Assembly: GCA_033439265.1 (NCBI GenBank) | Contig: JAVTVX010000010.1 | Location: 24,913,056-24,977,055 of the forward strand | Length of the DNA stretch: 64,000 nt | DNA from: Dillenia suffruticosa | Lineage: Eukaryota > Streptophyta > Magnoliopsida > Dilleniales > Dilleniaceae | Direction of reading: 5' to 3' | In this document: piece by piece, positions 59,981-64,000 of the stretch | Numbering within the stretch: the stretch's first letter is position 1 | Layout of the letters: every line of letters starts with the position of its first letter | The notes under the pieces: model-generated | What the model saw: only the letters and a program-made list of their open reading frames with translations | The model's database searches: none | Told to the model about the DNA's origin: nothing | Translations under genes and position numbers: made by a program

Positions 59981-62151
59981 GCTTTATTTTGTGAGAGGTT
60001 TTTGATATTACATTTTCAAGAGATGGCATTGCTTACATGCTTTGGTACAAGATGTGACACAATTGACGTTATGGAATTGCATACGGCAGTGCTATAAGAA
60101 TTTTAATGCTACATCTTAGAAACTTGTTTTGCATGGGCTTACTTTTCTCTGCCTGTGGGATGCTCTAGTTTAGGGTCCTTGGTGTTAAAGCTTGCCCAGG
60201 AGCCCAGTTCCTTCTGGATGGAAATAGCTGCTCACCAGTCAGGAGCTGTTTTATGCAATTGATGGCCACTGTTAATCTTTAGCAAATGGCCAAGCAGGCA
60301 CAATCATTGAATTTGTCAAGCAGCCTAACTAACCACAGAATTTTGTCCAATGACATCCTAGTCATCTCAAGCTGAGGCATTTCAAGCACCTTATTATGGT
60401 TTCCCCAGTAAGTTGCCTGTAGCTTGCTCCGGCTTTACATTCGTAGTTTTTGATTTTGTATATTATGGAGAATAAATAAGTATTTGTGCATGAAAATGCT
60501 GGCCTGCTTCACCGTAGATGTTTTTAAGTTTGATGTTCCTTGTCATAATGTGGCTTATACAATCATATCACAAAGAAAATGGTAGTTGGATCTCTCTTCA
60601 TAGTTGTGGGCATTGAGTGGCTGGTCCAGCTGAGTTTTGTTCTAAAAACGCTATATTTCTTGTTCTTTTACCAAGCATTTCTGGATGTAATCAAGTATGT
60701 ATAATAATCTTCTACCTACTGTAGTTATACTGGTTAGTTAGAAGATGATTTCCATGTCAGAAACGAAATATTGGTGCATGAGATATAATAAGAAATTGTG
60801 AAGCATGCAGGTTCTTCAATGTGTATGAGCCATGAACTAGTCACAAAAGTATTTTACTGGAAAATATGCAAAATGAACACTGTGAAACTAGGAGTGAGAT
60901 AGACTGGGGTTAGTGGGGATGTTGCTGTGAGATCTGGGGAGAGTGACAAAGTTTAGAAACATTCTCAGACCTCATTTAGTGGAAATGAAGCATACTATGA
61001 GATATGCGGGGAGAATGTGTGATTGTCATCTTTGTACATAATTATTGCCAAATTCCTCCATGTTGGTGAAATATCAAGCGGAGAATGTTGTTACAATAAC
61101 AAGTTGAATTGACACCAGTGTTTATGCACCAATTGAGAATGCTCACTCATTATTCTTAAATCTCACAAAACTCACACACCAAACATGTTGCAGTAATGAC
61201 AATTATTTTCACCTATAGAAGCTGTTAAAAGGGATAATGAAAAATGCGAAGTATATCATGCTTGTTTTGTGCCAAATACATAATCTTGTTGTGCATTCAA
61301 TTTCTTGAGGGCTTATTGCTTGGCATGTCCTGTGAAAAGGAAAAATTATTACATTAACTGTAAGGTCTTAACATAGGAGCACTGCAATGTGGCCACCGAA
61401 GCAAAATTGTCGTTATGATATTTTGTCAAGCTATAATGAGTCTGGTCCCAAATATTTTCCCTGGGGACCATCTTCTTTTCTAAGAATTTCACATGTGGTC
61501 CATTGCATGTGAATTATTGTTGACTAGCCGGATGAATATAATTTCATACATTTCTACCAAGGGTCCAACTTGGGACCCCATATTATCTGTGTTGTACCAT
61601 GAAATAAGTAACTGGATGGTTGCTATAGGGGACTGAATTATTGCATTCATGCAACTCCGCCACTGTTTTGAACTTACTTGGGTTCTGAACAAAATCACAT
61701 TCCGTTAATTTCTATATTTAGCTAGTTCTCCGTTTTTGAAGATACCTGTAGCTGAAGTCAATTTATATTGCCCTCAGTTAGTTTACTTCTTAATTTGGAG
61801 TTTAGGTGAAACATTTTCTTACATGTATTTTTCTTCCACAGATCCTTCATTATCTGTCCAATAAGATGAAACATCGGTTCTCTGTTGGAGGCAGGGAATT
61901 CCCTTGCTTCCTGTCCATTGGTTGATTGTTGACCATTGTCGTTGCTTCTTCAGAGGATATGGGATTATTACTTACTACAATTGACTGTGTATTCTTAACA
62001 ACAAAATTTTGCTCTAGTCTTTGTGAAAAATAATAGCACTCTGTATTTTTGCCTTTGCAATTGAATTTTTGGTATATGAGACTTGGAATTGGCTACACAA
62101 AGTACAGCTTTCTGGATATTTGATTTAAATGAATGAACAAATGGATTTTGT
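59981..62151. other. intergenic DNA, no gene recognised
   Basis: No convincing exons. The right end probably includes the 3' UTR of the minus-strand gene that ends at 62152. Confidence 0.5.
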
Positions 62152-64000
62152 TTACACTTCAATCATCTTTTGATTAAGAGCTGTATATCTCCATCTCTCC
62201 TTCTCCACAAAGTCTGCATCCAGGAACTGAGCCACAAAAGCCCAAAGCCGGTAAATGTCTTCGAAATTGGTCAGAAACCCAAGTGCAGCTGTGACCGCTG
62301 TTATACCCATATCTGCTTTCTCTCTGGTCTTGTTTCCTCCGGCTTCCTTTGCTTCAAACGCTCTTTTCTCCAGAACTTTCTCTTTCTCTTCAGTGTACTT
62401 GTCTGAGAACCAGATGTGGTGCAGAAATCCATAGCTTAGAGAAATATTGTTGCGGTCAGCAAGTTTCTGTATGAGCGTTGGTTCAACCTTTTCCCCTTTC
62501 CAATCATATAGGTTGAATGCTATAGCAGCTCCTCTATCAAATTTAATCTTTGGTCCATAGATTCTAACCAATGCAGCCCCCTTTTCTGTATTTGGATGCT
62601 GGAGCTTCATCAAGGCATTTACTAGCCAATTTATCAGGCACCTTGTTCTGTTACTGATATGTATCAGGCCCAATGAATCAACATGATCTAAGCCCCTACA
62701 TTCAATCTCTAAGCTCCCATATTCACTGACTCTGACATTACCCGTTTTTTCAGATTTTTTGGATTTCTCTGCTTCTTCATTGCCTGAAGTTTCTATTCCC
62801 TTCTGTTTTATGTTCATTTCTTTTTCATGTCTTTCAGAGGCTTCTCCTCTTTCAGATATTCCGGACTGTGCCATTTGGATAGATATAGGACCTGAGAAAG
62901 AGCTCGACGTGTCTAAATCATCTTCATGCTGAACAACTCCTGATTTTTGTTCATAATCTGCATCAGTACCAGAAGATTCACTGGGCAACTTAAACAGCAT
63001 TCTTTCAGGGTTAATACTCACAATCCCAGTGCTTGTAGAAGCTTCCAAGATAGGAACAGTAGATTTCTTAACAAATAGGCACCCAAGTCCAGAAGGATTT
63101 TCGCCAAAAATCTTGTAGAAGGAGCAAATGAGGAAATCTGGGCGAAAGATAGAAAGAGCAAAAGTATCCATGTCCTTTGGTCCCAATGCGCAAGCATCAA
63201 GCAAGACATGCCACCCATTCTCTTGTGCTATACCCATCCAAAGATAAGGATATCTGGCTCCAGTTACTCTGGACTGTATGGGGAACACAAATAGTCCCCT
63301 GTTTTTCTTCTTTCTCTTACTCACGAGCATCTTCCGCAGCTTTGCTGATTGAATTCTCAGTCTTGGCCATGAGAACTCTGCCGCCATGACTTTGCCTCCT
63401 TTTTTCTGTGAGCTCTCTAACATGGCTTCTATTGCCTCGCTTTCATAATCATAAACTGTTAGAAGCTTTTGATTAGCTTGGAAAGGGTAAGACTCAGATA
63501 GAAGTTTAAAAGCTGAGGTTCTATTAGCAGTAAAAACCATGCTGTAATCGTTGTCAGAGATGTTGAGAAAACTCATGATTCTTTTCTTGACTGCCTGCTC
63601 TAATCCTGATGCATGGCTGCCATGAAGTAGCTGTAACTTGAGATTCACCGAATTGTAGGAGATGCTGAAGAAAGGCAAACCCAGATTTTGAGGTGGTGGC
63701 ACGGGTGGTTGTGAAGATGTAGATGTGGTGGAGGTTAAGCAGGATTCCCGGATTTGAAGTTGGTGATGGGATAGAAGGCCAACTCCAATGTAATCAAGAC
63801 AGACGTGATTGGAGATGGAGAGATGATAGTACTCTTCTGTACGAATTTGGTCAGCTTTATTGGTTTGAGAATATTCTGGGTAGGCTTGGTTGAACTCAAT
63901 GAATGATTCTTCCAAAGAAGGGAGAGACTCATGGTTGGTGAATTGTGTGTTTGGGAAGAAAGTGGAAGCAGTTTTTGCAGCAAAATCACGACGACAAGCT
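62152..64000 (-). CDS. Mo-cofactor-sulfurase-like PLP-fold protein, partial (open at right edge)
   Basis: A class V aminotransferase-fold protein related to the NifS-like half of molybdenum cofactor sulfurase (plant relatives At2g23520, At4g37100, At5g66950). The open frame runs without a stop from the window edge to 62152, giving 615 residues. The Met at 63915 is unlikely to be the true start, because the upstream frame keeps reading family-like sequence (ACRRDFAAKTASTFFPNTQF). Key segments are ESLPSLEESFIEFNQAYPEY, EYYHLSISNHVCLDYIGVGL, MVFTANRTSAFKLLSESYPF, HVLLDACALGPKDMDTF and FLICSFYKIFGENPSGLGCL. The Lys of SFYKIFG is the expected PLP-binding residue. A long acidic low-complexity insert lies mid-protein, and the C-terminus (LTNFEDIYRLWAFVAQFLDA) is characteristic of the group. 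The Moco-binding MOSC domain is absent, so sulfurase activity is not assured. Its N-terminus lies outside the window. Confidence 0.92.
   Translation of the reverse strand, partial: ACRRDFAAKTASTFFPNTQFTNHESLPSLEESFIEFNQAYPEYSQTNKADQIRTEEYYHLSISNHVCLDYIGVGLLSHHQLQIRESCLTSTTSTSSQPPVPPPQNLGLPFFSISYNSVNLKLQLLHGSHASGLEQAVKKRIMSFLNISDNDYSMVFTANRTSAFKLLSESYPFQANQKLLTVYDYESEAIEAMLESSQKKGGKVMAAEFSWPRLRIQSAKLRKMLVSKRKKKNRGLFVFPIQSRVTGARYPYLWMGIAQENGWHVLLDACALGPKDMDTFALSIFRPDFLICSFYKIFGENPSGLGCLFVKKSTVPILEASTSTGIVSINPERMLFKLPSESSGTDADYEQKSGVVQHEDDLDTSSSFSGPISIQMAQSGISERGEASERHEKEMNIKQKGIETSGNEEAEKSKKSEKTGNVRVSEYGSLEIECRGLDHVDSLGLIHISNRTRCLINWLVNALMKLQHPNTEKGAALVRIYGPKIKFDRGAAIAFNLYDWKGEKVEPTLIQKLADRNNISLSYGFLHHIWFSDKYTEEKEKVLEKRAFEAKEAGGNKTREKADMGITAVTAALGFLTNFEDIYRLWAFVAQFLDADFVEKERWRYTALNQKMIEV

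Noticed and set aside
1-64000. A novel defence, CRISPR, viral or multi-gene system
   Set aside because: Nothing in the window supports one: the genes belong to separate known plant families with no sign of co-function beyond the two MADS-box genes.

Overview
This is nuclear DNA of a flowering plant, most likely a eudicot. The genes are split by GT-AG introns, the introns and intergenic DNA are AT-rich, several 5' leaders carry (CT)n/(GA)n tracts, and every recognisable gene belongs to a plant family: MIKC MADS-box, fructokinase, TRM/DUF4378, class III peroxidase, E-class PPR, and a Mo-cofactor-sulfurase-like PLP protein. There are no bacterial operons, CRISPR arrays or rRNA genes. The species cannot be named from the sequence.

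Layout from left to right. (1) 715-5340, plus: an AGL6-subfamily MADS-box gene with all eight exons visible but with the frame broken in K-domain exon 3. (2) 9728-13274, plus: an intact 347-aa fructokinase. (3) 15839-22763, plus: an intact 249-aa coiled-coil protein with an Arg/Gly-rich tail; its 4.4-kb second intron holds two L1-type LINE fragments in opposite orientations. (4) 28829-31351, minus: an intact 698-aa TRM-like (DUF4378) protein. (5) 36245-45437, minus: a SOC1-subfamily MADS-box gene with introns full of repeats (a fold-back/direct-repeat cluster, an RTE LINE with target-site duplications, and a SINE next to an exon). (6) 54120-55210, minus: a class III peroxidase pseudogene. (7) 57984-58045: a tRNA-Glu(CTC)-like relic. 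(8) 58187-59980, plus: a PPR pseudogene. (9) 62152 to the right edge, minus: the C-terminal 615 residues of a Mo-cofactor-sulfurase-like PLP-fold protein, open at the edge.

The main biological theme is the pairing of an AGL6-type and a SOC1-type MADS-box gene in convergent orientation, about 31 kb apart. AGL6 and SOC1 are direct neighbours in Arabidopsis (At2g45650/At2g45660), and the pair is regarded as an ancient tandem. Here unrelated genes and transposons lie between them, and both members show exon-boundary or frame problems. The other full-length genes splice cleanly in frame, which argues against generally poor base quality.

The most notable non-genic observation is a small tRNA-derived SINE family. 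It has seven recognisable copies, all in the minus orientation; three have clear 12-13-bp target-site duplications, and one sits about 22 bp upstream of a SOC1-like exon. I found no evidence for a wholly new multi-gene system; the unusual content is structural and evolutionary.
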